This document shows, piece after piece, positions 1-8,600 of a stretch of DNA of 64,000 bases (position 1 is its first letter; each line of letters starts with the position of its first letter). Source of the stretch: Cellulomonas sp. PhB143 (lineage in GTDB: Bacteria > Actinomycetota > Actinomycetes > Actinomycetales > Cellulomonadaceae). Location of the stretch: contig NZ_RKIJ01000012.1 of NCBI RefSeq assembly GCF_003752595.1, forward strand, positions 186,001 to 250,000, read 5' to 3'. The notes beneath the pieces were generated by a model, which was not told where the DNA came from, did no database searches, and was given only the letters and a program-made list of their open reading frames with translations. A program made the position numbers and the translations under genes.

Positions 1-640
1 GCACCGCCTGGCCGCGGCTCAGCCCGAGCGAGCGGGCGGCGGCCACCTGCGACGGGTGCACCGACTCGATCCCGGCGCGGAAGATCTCCGCCAGGAACGC
101 CGTGTACGTCAGGACGATCGCGAGCCCGCCGAGGACCGCCGCGCTGACGGGCAGCCACGGCAGCCGCAGCGCCGGCAGGCCGAACCCCACCAGGAGCAGC
201 ACGAGCAGCAGCGGCACCCCGCGGAACACGTCCACGTAGGCGACCGCGAGCATCCGCAGGGGGAACAGCGCCGGGATCCGGGAGGTGCGCACCACCGCGA
301 GCAGGAGCCCGACGACGAGCCCCACGGCGCTCGCCACGACCCACACCCGCAGGTTCAGCCACAGCCCCTGCGCGACCTCGGGCAGCACCTCGACCGCGCG
401 CCCCGGGGAGAAGAACGCCTCGCGCGCCCGCTCCCAGCCCGGGGCGGTGGTCACGACGTAGACCACCGCGGCGAGGACGACGACGGTCGCCACCCCCGCG
501 ACGAGCAGCGCCCGGCGCCGCTGGGCCCGGCGGAACGCCGTGCGGGCGGCGGCGCGCTCCGACGGGACCCACGCGCCGCCCTGCCGACCCGGCGGCGCGC
601 CGCCCTGCCGACCCGGCGGCGCGCCGCCCTGCTCGCTCAC
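1..640 (-). CDS. Amino-acid ABC transporter permease (partial, runs off the left edge)
   Basis: Inner-membrane permease of a polar amino-acid ABC importer (HisM/GlnP type). The visible N-terminal 213 codons start at a GTG (640) 16 bases after the stop of the upstream binding-protein gene. They show a cytoplasmic head, a first membrane segment (LLVAGVATVVVLAAVVYVV), further hydrophobic helices, and the EAA-type loop region reading GIESVHPSQVAAARSLGLS, which contacts the ATPase in this family. The N-terminus carries a tandem GGAPPGRQ repeat, probably disordered. The C-terminus and the ATPase gene lie outside the window. Family assignment is firm; the substrate cannot be told. Confidence 0.88.
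   Translation of the reverse strand, partial: MSEQGGAPPGRQGGAPPGRQGGAWVPSERAAARTAFRRAQRRRALLVAGVATVVVLAAVVYVVTTAPGWERAREAFFSPGRAVEVLPEVAQGLWLNLRVWVVASAVGLVVGLLLAVVRTSRIPALFPLRMLAVAYVDVFRGVPLLLVLLLVGFGLPALRLPWLPVSAAVLGGLAIVLTYTAFLAEIFRAGIESVHPSQVAAARSLGLSRGQAV
574..631. repeat. 24-bp tandem repeat inside the permease N-terminus
   Basis: A 24-bp unit is present about 2.4 times. On the minus strand it encodes the octapeptide GGAPPGRQ just after the permease start. The length is a multiple of three, so copy-number change would keep the frame. Confidence 0.8.
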
Positions 641-656
641 CGCCCGGCCCGCCCGT

Positions 657-1526
657 TCAGGAGAGCTCGGGGACGTCGTCGGAGTGCAGCCACGTCGTGC
701 GCAGGTCGTCGAGCGTGCCGTTCTCGTCGAGGGTGTCCACGGCCTGCGAGACGCACGCCGTCAGGTCCGAGTCCTTGTCGAGCACGAGGCCGAGCTGCTC
801 CGGCTCGCCCACCCGCGGCAGCGTGCCGATCACGGCGGTGCCCGGGAAGTACACGGTCGAGGCGGCGACGCCCTGGTCGACGTCCATCACCATCGCGTCG
901 ACCGTGCCGGAGCTGAGCGCCGTCATCCCGTCGCCCGCGGCGTTGAACGGCACCACGTCGACGTCGTCCCCCCACGCCGCCTTCGCCGCGTCGAGCGACG
1001 TCTGCGACGCCGTCACCCCGACCTTGGCGCCCTTGAGGTCGGCGAGCGTCGTCGCGTCGGCGTACGTCCCGTCGTCGGCCACGATGACGCCCTGCCGGGT
1101 GGTCAGGTAGGGGCTGGAGAAGTCGACGGCCTTCTTGCGGTCGTCGGTGATGGTGGTCTGGTAGGCCGCGAGGTCGAACGGTTTGATCGCGGGGCTGACG
1201 ATCTGCTCGAACGTCACCGACGTCCACCTCACGTCGTCCTTCGCGTACCCGAGCTCGTCCGCGACCGCGTAGACGAGGGCGGACTCGAAGCCCTTGCCGC
1301 TGCTCGGGTCGCCCACGTACCAGGGCTCGTAGGGGTCGCTCGCGCCGACGGTCAGGGTGCCGCCCGTCAGCGTCGGCAGGTCGCCCGGGGCGCAGCTCGC
1401 GCTCGCGGTGCCCGACGACGTGGCGGCGGCACCCGTGCCGTCGTCCGACGAGCATCCGGCCAGCAGGAGGGCGACGACCGCCGCGGCGGGCACGACGGCG
1501 GTGGACAGGAGACGGGAGGTGCGCAC
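657..1526 (-). CDS. Amino-acid ABC transporter substrate-binding lipoprotein
   Basis: Extracellular solute-binding protein of family 3 (289 aa, GTG start). It has a lipoprotein signal peptide ending in the lipobox LAGC with lipidated Cys25, then a Gly/Ser-rich linker. The fold motifs of the family follow: a DPYEPWY binding region, an IKPFDLAAYQTTITDDRKKAVDFS stretch split here only for length (KPFDLAAYQTT then DDRKKAVDFS), and a C-terminal VSQAVDTLDENGTLDDL helix. It delivers a polar amino acid to the permease encoded directly downstream. Binding protein first, permease second is the usual operon order. The specific ligand is unknown. Confidence 0.92.
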   Translation of the reverse strand: MRTSRLLSTAVVPAAAVVALLLAGCSSDDGTGAAATSSGTASASCAPGDLPTLTGGTLTVGASDPYEPWYVGDPSSGKGFESALVYAVADELGYAKDDVRWTSVTFEQIVSPAIKPFDLAAYQTTITDDRKKAVDFSSPYLTTRQGVIVADDGTYADATTLADLKGAKVGVTASQTSLDAAKAAWGDDVDVVPFNAAGDGMTALSSGTVDAMVMDVDQGVAASTVYFPGTAVIGTLPRVGEPEQLGLVLDKDSDLTACVSQAVDTLDENGTLDDLRTTWLHSDDVPELS

Positions 1527-1624
1527 GGCGGGGCCTTCCGGGGACGGAGCGGGACGACGCCGAGCCTAGCCGTGCGGGCGGCTGCTCGAACGCCCCGGCC
1601 CCTCGGCCGGCGTCGCGCAAGGTC

Positions 1625-2086
1625 TCACGCGAGGGGCAGGACCAGGCACGTCTCGTTCGCCGCCGGGTCGCCGCCGGGGACCGGCTGGGTCAGGTAGATC
1701 TCGGTGAGGTCCCCGCGCCGCGTCTCGGAGCGCGCGGCCGCCCAGCCGATCACGGTCTCCCAGGCGGCACCGAGGCCCTCGTACGGCCCGACGTACGTGG
1801 CCATCGCGGCGCGCCCGCCCGCGATCTCGATGACCTCCACGCCGTCGGCGAGGGGGCCCGGGGCCAGGCCCGACACGGGAAAGCCTCCCGCGAGCTCGAC
1901 GGTCTCGGCGGGCATGCGGGCGTGCCAGGACAGCGCAGGGCCGGCGATCTGCCCGTCGCTGCTGCCGACCGCCGCGGCCACGGCCCCGAACGCGGAGTCG
2001 AAGAACCCCCGGAGCTGGTCCATCGGCAGGGTCGCGCGGCGCACGGCGACCGCCAGGGTGGGCTCGTCCACGATCTCGATGTCCAT
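1625..2086 (-). CDS. GyrI-like / effector-binding domain protein
   Basis: Stand-alone GyrI-like small-molecule-binding protein (153 aa from the ATG at 2086; a GTG three codons upstream is possible). It has the alternating pattern of this fold: an N-terminal VDEPTLAVAVRRATLPM strand-turn, a central VIEIAGGRAAMATYVGPYEGL segment where the family reads 'GGxxAxxxHxGpYegL', and a C-terminal DLTEIYLTQPV strand. Such proteins bind drugs or metabolites and lack a DNA-binding domain. It is divergent from the PadR gene with about 90 bases between them. Ligand unknown. Confidence 0.75.
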   Translation of the reverse strand: MDIEIVDEPTLAVAVRRATLPMDQLRGFFDSAFGAVAAAVGSSDGQIAGPALSWHARMPAETVELAGGFPVSGLAPGPLADGVEVIEIAGGRAAMATYVGPYEGLGAAWETVIGWAAARSETRRGDLTEIYLTQPVPGGDPAANETCLVLPLA

Positions 2087-2111
2087 GCGGCTCACGATAG
2101 GCCGCAGTACC

Positions 2112-2141
2112 TTGAGGCGCTATGCCTTGTTGTGCTATGTA
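2112..2141 (+). promoter_or_regulatory. Sigma-70-type promoter of the PadR operon
   Basis: TTGAGG (2112-2117) and TATGTA (2136-2141) are separated by 18 bases. The AT-rich -10 stands out from the surrounding GC. A GCTATG direct repeat (about 2119-2124 and 2134-2139) overlaps the promoter and could be an autoregulatory PadR site. A GGAGG Shine-Dalgarno (2168-2172) precedes the GTG start at 2178. Confidence 0.6.
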
Positions 2142-2177
2142 TAGATCCCCCGCAAGACCGCACCTCCGGAGGCCCCC

Positions 2178-2567
2178 GTGCACGTCGACAAGGACCTGGT
2201 CGCAGCGTCCGCCACCCCCCTGGTCCTCGCGATCCTCGCGGAGGGCGAGTCCTACGGCTACGCGATCCTGCGCCGGGTCGAGGAGCTCTCCGCCGGCCGC
2301 ATGACCTGGACGGACGGGATGCTCTACCCCCTCCTGCACCGCCTCGACCGTCTCGGCTACGTGACGTCGTCGTGGGGCGCGGCGCCCACCGGCCGCCGCC
2401 GCAAGCACTACGCCGTCACGCCCGCGGGCCTCGAGGCGCTCGCCGAGCGCCGCCGCCAGTGGGAGGTCGTCTCCGCCGCGCTGGGCCGGGTCTGGCAGGA
2501 GCTGGCCTCCCCGGCCGACGGCGCGGGCGGCACCCTCGCGGGCCCGGCGCCGGCGGGGGCGCTCTGA
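2178..2567 (+). CDS. PadR-family transcriptional regulator
   Basis: Winged-helix repressor of the PadR family (129 aa, GTG start with GGAGG five bases upstream). Family signatures are clear: LVLAILAEGESYGYAILRRVEEL (helices 1-2), then GMLYPLLHRLDRLGYV recognition helix and wing, and RRRKHYAVTPAGLEAL. The C-terminal tail is Ala/Gly-rich. Its stop overlaps the start of the next gene by one base (TGATG), so the two are translationally coupled. PadR proteins often repress an adjacent membrane-protein gene, which fits here. Confidence 0.92.
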   Translation: MHVDKDLVAASATPLVLAILAEGESYGYAILRRVEELSAGRMTWTDGMLYPLLHRLDRLGYVTSSWGAAPTGRRRKHYAVTPAGLEALAERRRQWEVVSAALGRVWQELASPADGAGGTLAGPAPAGAL

Positions 2568-3946
2568 TGGGCGCCGCCGAGGAGCGCACGGCCGGACCCG
2601 TCGACCTCGACGGGCAGATCGCCCGCTGGCGCCGCTACGTCGAGCGCCGCAGCGCGATCGGCGACGCCGACGTCGACGAGCTCGAGGACCACCTGCGGGG
2701 CCTGGTCGACGGCCTCGAGGCGTCCGGGCTCTCGGACGACGAGGCGTTCCTCGTCGCCGTGCGGCGCATGGGGCGGCTCGACGACGTCTCCCGGGAGTTC
2801 GCCCGCGAGCACGCCGACCGGCTGTGGAAGCAGCTCGTCCTCGTGCGCGACGAGCCGTCCGGCCCCCAGGGGCGCCGCGGCCTCGGGGTCGCCCTCGTCC
2901 TGGCGGTGCTCGCCGGCCTCGCCGTGAAGCTGCCGTCCCTGCTCCCCCTCGACGGCGACACCCTGGCCGGCTTCTACCTGCGCAACACCTCGCTGCTCGT
3001 GTGGCCGTTCCTCGCCGGGTGGTTCGCCTGGAGCCGCGGGCTCGGCGTCGCGCGCGGGCTGCGGCTGCTCGCGCCGCCGTTCGTGCTCGCCGCGGTGCTC
3101 GTCAACGCCTACCCGATGGCGTCCGACAGCGCGACCCTCGTGCTGGTCGCGATCCACCTGCCCGTCGCCTTGTGGTTCGCGGTCGGCCTCGCCTACGTGG
3201 GCGGCGAGTGGCGCTCGGACCGGCGACGCATGGACTTCGTCCGGTTCACCGGCGAGTGGGTCGTCTACCTCACGCTCATCGCGCTGGGTGGCGGACTGCT
3301 CGTCGGCCTCACCGGCGCAGGGTTCGAGGCGATGGGCATGGACGCGTTCCCCGTGCTGGCCGAGTGGGTGGTGCCCTGCGGCGCGGCGGGCGCCGTCCTC
3401 GTCGCGGCCTGGCTCGTGGAGGCCAAGCAGAGCGTCGTCGAGAACATCGCGCCGGTCCTCACCCGCGTCTTCACCCCGCTGACGACGCTCATGCTGCTCG
3501 TCTTCCTCGTCACCGTCGTGGTCGTGCGGCCGGGGGTCGACGTCGAGCGCCAGCTCCTCATCCTCGTCGACGTGATGCTCGTGCTCGTGCTCGGGCTGGT
3601 CCTCTACGCGCTCTCGGCGCGCGAGCCGGCCGACCCGCCGGGGGCGTTCGACCGGCTCCAGCTCGCGCTGGTCGTCGGCGCCCTGGCGGTCGACGTCCTC
3701 ATGCTCGCGTCCATGGCGGGCCGCATCGCCGAGTTCGGGCCGAGCCCCAACAAGGTCGCGGCGATCGGGCTCAACGTGGTGCTGCTGGTGAACCTCGCCC
3801 GGGCCGCCCGGCTCGCGCTCGGGTTCGTCCGCGGACGGCGGGCGTTCGCCGCGCTCGAGCGGTGGCAGACCGACTACCTGCCGGTGCTCGCCGCCTGGGC
3901 CGCCGTGGTCGTCGTCGTGCTCCCGCCCGCATTCTCCTGGGAGTGA
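2567..3946 (+). CDS. Multi-pass membrane protein with permease-prefix-type N-terminus
   Basis: 459-aa protein. Residues 1-90 form a soluble helical region (LDGQIARWRRYVERRSAIGDADVDELEDHLRG..., given here in parts: RWRRYV, DELEDHLRG, SDDEAFLVAVRRMG) that matches the permease-prefix domain found with PadR regulators. About ten hydrophobic segments follow, between loops rich in Arg. No transporter signature motif is seen. It is coupled to PadR upstream. Its 3' end overlaps the convergent cupin-regulator gene by 73 bases. Role inferred: a PadR-controlled membrane-stress or permease-like protein. Confidence 0.75.
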   Translation: MGAAEERTAGPVDLDGQIARWRRYVERRSAIGDADVDELEDHLRGLVDGLEASGLSDDEAFLVAVRRMGRLDDVSREFAREHADRLWKQLVLVRDEPSGPQGRRGLGVALVLAVLAGLAVKLPSLLPLDGDTLAGFYLRNTSLLVWPFLAGWFAWSRGLGVARGLRLLAPPFVLAAVLVNAYPMASDSATLVLVAIHLPVALWFAVGLAYVGGEWRSDRRRMDFVRFTGEWVVYLTLIALGGGLLVGLTGAGFEAMGMDAFPVLAEWVVPCGAAGAVLVAAWLVEAKQSVVENIAPVLTRVFTPLTTLMLLVFLVTVVVVRPGVDVERQLLILVDVMLVLVLGLVLYALSAREPADPPGAFDRLQLALVVGALAVDVLMLASMAGRIAEFGPSPNKVAAIGLNVVLLVNLARAARLALGFVRGRRAFAALERWQTDYLPVLAAWAAVVVVVLPPAFSWE

Positions 3947-4530
3947 GCGGGCGCCTCGCCCTTGACGCCCCGCAGGTGGGCGCGCTCGCCGTCGTGGTCG
4001 AAGATCGTGAGGATCTCCACCGGGCCCTCGTGGGCGTCGATGGCGTGCGGCACCATCGTGGAGAACTCCGCGGCCTGCCCCTCGCGGACCAGCAGCACCC
4101 GCTCCCCCAGCTGCAGGCGCGCGACGCCGGACAGCACGGTGAACCACTCGTGCCCCGGGTGCACGCCGAGCGCGTCGGGGCGCGGGCGCGTGGTGGTGAT
4201 CCGCATCTTGGCCACGGTCACGCCCTGCACGGCGCGCTCGCGCGAGAGCAGCCACGTCGTCATCCCGGGCGTGTGCTCCGCCTCGGGACGGATGACGACG
4301 TCCTCGTCCTCCGTGGACTCGACGAGCTGGTCGAGGGTGGTGCCGAGCGCCCGCGCGATCGGGACGAGCTGGTCGAGGGCGATGCGGCGCCCGCCCGTCT
4401 CGATCCGGCTGAGGCTCGACGGGCTGAGGAAGCAGCGGGACGCGAGCGCCTCCAGCGACCAGCCGCGGGCCTGGCGGAGACCGCGGATGCGCTGGCGGAT
4501 CACGGCGTCGAGGTCCATCTCTTGCGTCAT
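3874..4530 (-). CDS. XRE-type HTH regulator with C-terminal cupin
   Basis: 218-aa regulator. Residues about 8-62 form an XRE helix-turn-helix (LRQARGWSLEALASRC, then SPSSLSRIETGGRRIALDQL). Residues about 110-180 form a cupin sensor domain (HPGHEWFTVLSGVARLQLGERV, written here past a split: HPGHEWFTVLSG and RLQLGERVLLV). The C-terminal tail is Thr/Ala-rich. The ATG at 4530 is preferred over an in-frame TTG six bases upstream. The start codon lies inside a perfect palindrome (4521-4537), suggesting autorepression. It is divergent from the flavoprotein gene, a common arrangement for this regulator type. Confidence 0.88.
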   Translation of the reverse strand: MTQEMDLDAVIRQRIRGLRQARGWSLEALASRCFLSPSSLSRIETGGRRIALDQLVPIARALGTTLDQLVESTEDEDVVIRPEAEHTPGMTTWLLSRERAVQGVTVAKMRITTTRPRPDALGVHPGHEWFTVLSGVARLQLGERVLLVREGQAAEFSTMVPHAIDAHEGPVEILTIFDHDGERAHLRGVKGEAPAHSQENAGGSTTTTTAAQAASTGR

Positions 4531-4537
4531 ACGCAAG
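4521..4537. promoter_or_regulatory. Palindromic operator over the cupin-regulator start codon
   Basis: CTTGCGT-cat-ACGCAAG is a perfect 7-3-7 inverted repeat whose centre is the start codon of the regulator. A further half-site ACGCAA lies at 4552-4557 toward the divergent gene. A TAGCGT -10-like hexamer sits just before that gene's start at 4578. One protein bound here could control both genes. Confidence 0.6.
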
Positions 4538-4577
4538 AGTCTATGTCATGTACGCAATACCGGTCTAGCGTGGAGCC

Positions 4578-5621
4578 ATGACCATGAACCGCGGACCTCT
4601 GACCACGCCCTCCCCCGCCGACGCTGTCCCTGGCCCGACGGCGCCCCCCGACCGCTACGACGTCGTCGTCGTCGGGGGCGGCCCCGCCGGTCTCGCGGCC
4701 GCCGTCACGCTGGCCCGCTCGCTGCGGTCCGTCGTCGTGGTCGACGCCGGCGAGCCGCGCAACGCACCCGCCGAGGGCGCGCACAACGTGCTGGGGCACG
4801 AGGGCGTCGCGCCCCGGGACCTGCTCGCGGCCGGCCGCCGCGAGGCGGAGGCCTACGGCGTCGAGGTCCGCGCCGGGGAGGTCGTCGACGCGCGCCGCGG
4901 CGCCGACGGCACCTTCGAGGCGCAGCTCGCGGACGGCGCCGTCCTGCGCGCCCGGCGCCTGCTCCTCGCGACCGGACTGGTCGACGAGCTGCCCGACGTC
5001 CCGGGGCTGGCCCAGCACTGGGGGCACGACGTGCTGCACTGCCCGTACTGCCACGGCTGGGAGGTGCGCGGCCGGCGCATCGGCGTGCTCGGCGCCGGGC
5101 CGGCGAGCGTCCACCAGACGCTCCTGTTCCGCCAGCTCAGCGACGACGTGACGCTGTTCCTCGACGGCATGGACGACCCGGAGCCCGAGACCTGGGAGCA
5201 GCTCGCCGCGCTGGGCGTGCGGGTCGTCGACGGGCGGGTCGAGCAGGTCGGCTCGGCCGGCGAGGGGGACGGCGCCGGGCTGAGCGTCCGGCTCGCCGCG
5301 GAGGACTTCGCGGTCGACGCGCTCGTCGTCGCACCGCGGTTCGTCGTGCGCGGCGAGCTCTACGGGCGCCTCGGTGGGCAGCTCACCGAGCACCCCATGG
5401 GCCGGATGATCCCGACGGACCCGACGGGTCGCACCGACGTGCCCGGCGTGTGGGCCGCGGGCAACGCGCGCGACCTGAGCGCGATGGTCGTCGTCTCCGC
5501 CGGCGAAGGGCTCATGGCGGGCGCCGGGCTCAACGCCGACCTCGTGGCCGAGGATGCGCGCACGACGGTCGAGGCGCGCCGCGCCGTAGCGAGCCGCGCT
5601 CAGCAGCCCGCCGGGGCGTAG
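4578..5621 (+). CDS. Thioredoxin-reductase-like FAD/NAD(P)H oxidoreductase
   Basis: 347-aa flavoprotein of the two-dinucleotide-binding fold. The FAD site is VVVGGGPAGLAAAVTLAR (about residues 27-44), the redox pair sits in CPYCHGWEVRG (about 155), a second GxGxxS-like NADPH site is GVLGAGPASVHQ, and the FAD-closing motif is GVWAAGNARDLSAMV. The CPYC motif indicates dithiol/disulfide chemistry. It is not necessarily the housekeeping thioredoxin reductase, because no thioredoxin gene is adjacent. It is divergent from the cupin regulator. Its stop overlaps the 3' end of the convergent GH92 gene by 22 bases. Confidence 0.88.
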   Translation: MTMNRGPLTTPSPADAVPGPTAPPDRYDVVVVGGGPAGLAAAVTLARSLRSVVVVDAGEPRNAPAEGAHNVLGHEGVAPRDLLAAGRREAEAYGVEVRAGEVVDARRGADGTFEAQLADGAVLRARRLLLATGLVDELPDVPGLAQHWGHDVLHCPYCHGWEVRGRRIGVLGAGPASVHQTLLFRQLSDDVTLFLDGMDDPEPETWEQLAALGVRVVDGRVEQVGSAGEGDGAGLSVRLAAEDFAVDALVVAPRFVVRGELYGRLGGQLTEHPMGRMIPTDPTGRTDVPGVWAAGNARDLSAMVVVSAGEGLMAGAGLNADLVAEDARTTVEARRAVASRAQQPAGA

Positions 5622-8600
5622 GTGGCCTGCTGGGTTCCCGTGCCGACCGACGAGGCGGTCACCGTGACAGTGGCCGTACCCCCCTCGAGCGTGCCGGTGC
5701 GGGTGTTGAACGACTGGTAGGCGCTCGTTCCAGGCTTCACGCCCGCGACCGTCTTCGTGCCGAACGGCGTGCTCAGCACGACGTCGACCGGCGTCGAGCC
5801 GCCGTTGCTCGCGCGGACCGCCACGTAGGCGTTGGCACCCACGCACCGGCTCACCGCGGTGACCTCGACCTGCTTGACGACCTTCCACCGCAGCTGGTCG
5901 GCCGACAGGGTCAGCCGGCGCAGCGCCGTCGAGACCCGCTCCGCCGTGGCGGACGGGTCCGCGGCGACCGCCTGAGCAGCGGAGAACGCCCGGGTGAAGA
6001 CCGCGAAGTCCGTCGCGAGGTACAGGTCGCCGTCGGAGGTGCGGTCGCTGTACTCGGCGATCGCCGCCCGGAGCGCCGTCTTGTCGACGGCGTAGCCCAG
6101 CGCGAACCAGTCCAGGTTGCCGACGTACGGCTGGCTCGCCGTCGGCGTGCTCTGCAGGTCGACGTAGATCGTGTGGCGGCCGGTGAGCTCCGCCGGGAGC
6201 GCGACGGTGGTCGTGCCGTACGTGCCCCAGCCCGAACCGGTGGACGGGAGGGGGACGACGACGAGCGGGTCGCCCGACCGCGAGTCCACGTGGACGGCGA
6301 GCCGGCCGTCGACCACCTTCGTCGTCGGGGCGTCGTAGCGCACGCTGAGCGACGTGGCGTCCCGCGAACCGAGGTCCACGTCCCGGTACCGGACCCATGC
6401 GCCGTCCTTCGTGCCGGCGAGCTGACCGCCCACGCTCCCGGCCTCGGTCTTGAGGTCCGCACCCGAGTAGTCGGTACCGGGGACGAGGCCGGAGCCGGCG
6501 GCGTTCAGCATGCCGTAGCCGGTGCGGATCGACTCGAACTGGACGGTCTTCGAGGTCTCGGCAGTGTCCGCCTCCGCCTGGAACTGCACCCAGTCCACGT
6601 TCGCCACCCAGCTCTGGCCCGCGGCGAGCCTGCCGGTGAACACGAGGTAGACGTCGTTGCTGCCCGCGAGCGCGGCGACCTCGTCGGCGGTGAAGTCATG
6701 GGTGAGCGCGGTGTAGCTCGACCAGCCGCCGGTCGTCGGCAGCGAGATCGTGGTGACCAGCGGGCCCGTCGGTGAGCCGGTGCGGATCTCGACGGCGGAG
6801 CTCGCCGACGCGGTGCCGGGGTTGTGCGCGTAGTCGATCACGAACGACGCGAGCGTCGACCGGGAGAAGTCGAGCCCGCGGTAGGCGAGCCACGACCCGG
6901 GAGCGACGCCGCCGACGTCGGTCCCGCTGCCACCGCTCTCGGTCTTCAGCGTGCCACCGGACCACTGGTCGTGGTCCTCGGCCTCCAGACGCCGGTAGCC
7001 GTCGCCGCCGATCTCGAGACCGTCGCTCGCGGCCTGCAGGACCGCGAGCGCCGTGGAGAGCTCGTACTCCGACGAGGCGACGTCGGCAAGGACCGCCTGC
7101 GCGGCCTCGACCGCGGACTCGAGGACCGCGAACGATGCCGCCGAGTAGTGGTCCGCCGTCACCAGACGCGCATCGTCGTACAGCGCCTGGAGGTCTGCGC
7201 GCGACGTGGACGCGGGCGACAGGACGAACGGGACGAGCGCCGTCGTGCCGGCGCCCGTCACCTGGGCTGCCGTGGCGCCGGCCAGCGCAGCGTCGGCGAG
7301 CCGGAGCGTGAAGTGCGTCCTCGACGTGCTCTCGAGAGTCCCCTGGAAGGTGACCGCGGCGGTGGTCGGCCCGGTCGTCTTCACCTGCGCGGTGACACCG
7401 GGGTCGAGCCCGGGGAAGGCGACCGCGCTCGCGCCGAGCACCGAGCCCGTCGCGCCGGCGAACGTGACACCACCGCTGAGGGTGAGGTCGACGGTGCTGC
7501 GCACCGCCCCGTCCGACCCCGCCGTGACGTCGGTCGTGCTCGGCGTGATGTCGTAGCCGGCGAAGCGCACCTTGAGCGCGAGCGCGCGGTCGTCGGCGCT
7601 CGGGGCGCTGCCGGAGAAGGCGCCCGCACCGAGCGTGACCTCGAGGTCGTCGGTCGAGTCGTCCACGAGGTGCCGCTCGGCCCTGCCGGCGAGCGTGAGG
7701 TCGAGGGTGCTCGCGCCGGTCTTGGTCGCCTCGAGCGCGAGGCCCTCGGGCACGCCTGTGGCCGTGACCTGCGAGGTCAGGTCGGAGCCGACCGCCCCGG
7801 CGACCGTCGCCCCGGTCACGGACACGGAGACCGGGTCGTCGATCGAACCGTCGTTCGCGGCGGCCTCGTCGAACACCTGCGTGCTCGTCGCGACGTCGTC
7901 CGACGGGTGGTAGAGCGCGCTGGAGACGTGGTCGTTCACCGAGTCGGCGTCGATGCCGTCGGCGCCCCACGACGAGGGGCTCGAACCCATCGTGAAGTGC
8001 AGCACGCCGCCCGCGTTCATCTCGGCGGCGGTGAGCCACGTGCGGTTCAGCGGCCGACCGTCGAGCGTCGCGTCCTGGATGTAGTGGTTCTCCGCGCTGA
8101 CGCCGGGCGCCTCGACGGCAAGGTCCTTGCCACCGGGGTAGTGGATCGTCGTCCTGTCGAAGATCGGCGTGGTGATCTGGAACGAGTCGCCGCCCGCCAT
8201 CACGGGGTACAGGCCGATCGCGCTGGACACGAAGTACCCGGACATCGTGCCGGCGTCGTTGTCCATCGTCTCGAGCATCCCGTCGGGGGCGTTCTGGAAG
8301 ACGCTGCGCTTCGCCGGGCTCGTCTCGCCGTTGCCGTCCGCCTTGTAGCGCACGCACACCGGCTCGGTGACCGTGCGGTACGTCCAGTCCTGGGTCTGCG
8401 CGGGCTGTCCGACGACGTTGAAGAGGAACGGCGCGTGCACGGAGATCTCGTTCGCGTACAGGTGCAGGTTGCGCGAGCAGTCGTCCGGGGCCTGGTTGCC
8501 GAAGAAGAAGTTCACGGCCTTCGCGGCGTTCTCCTGGCCGCCCATCAGGTCGACCATGCCGCCGAGGTCCTGGGCGTCGTACCAGTTGTACTGCCAGGGC

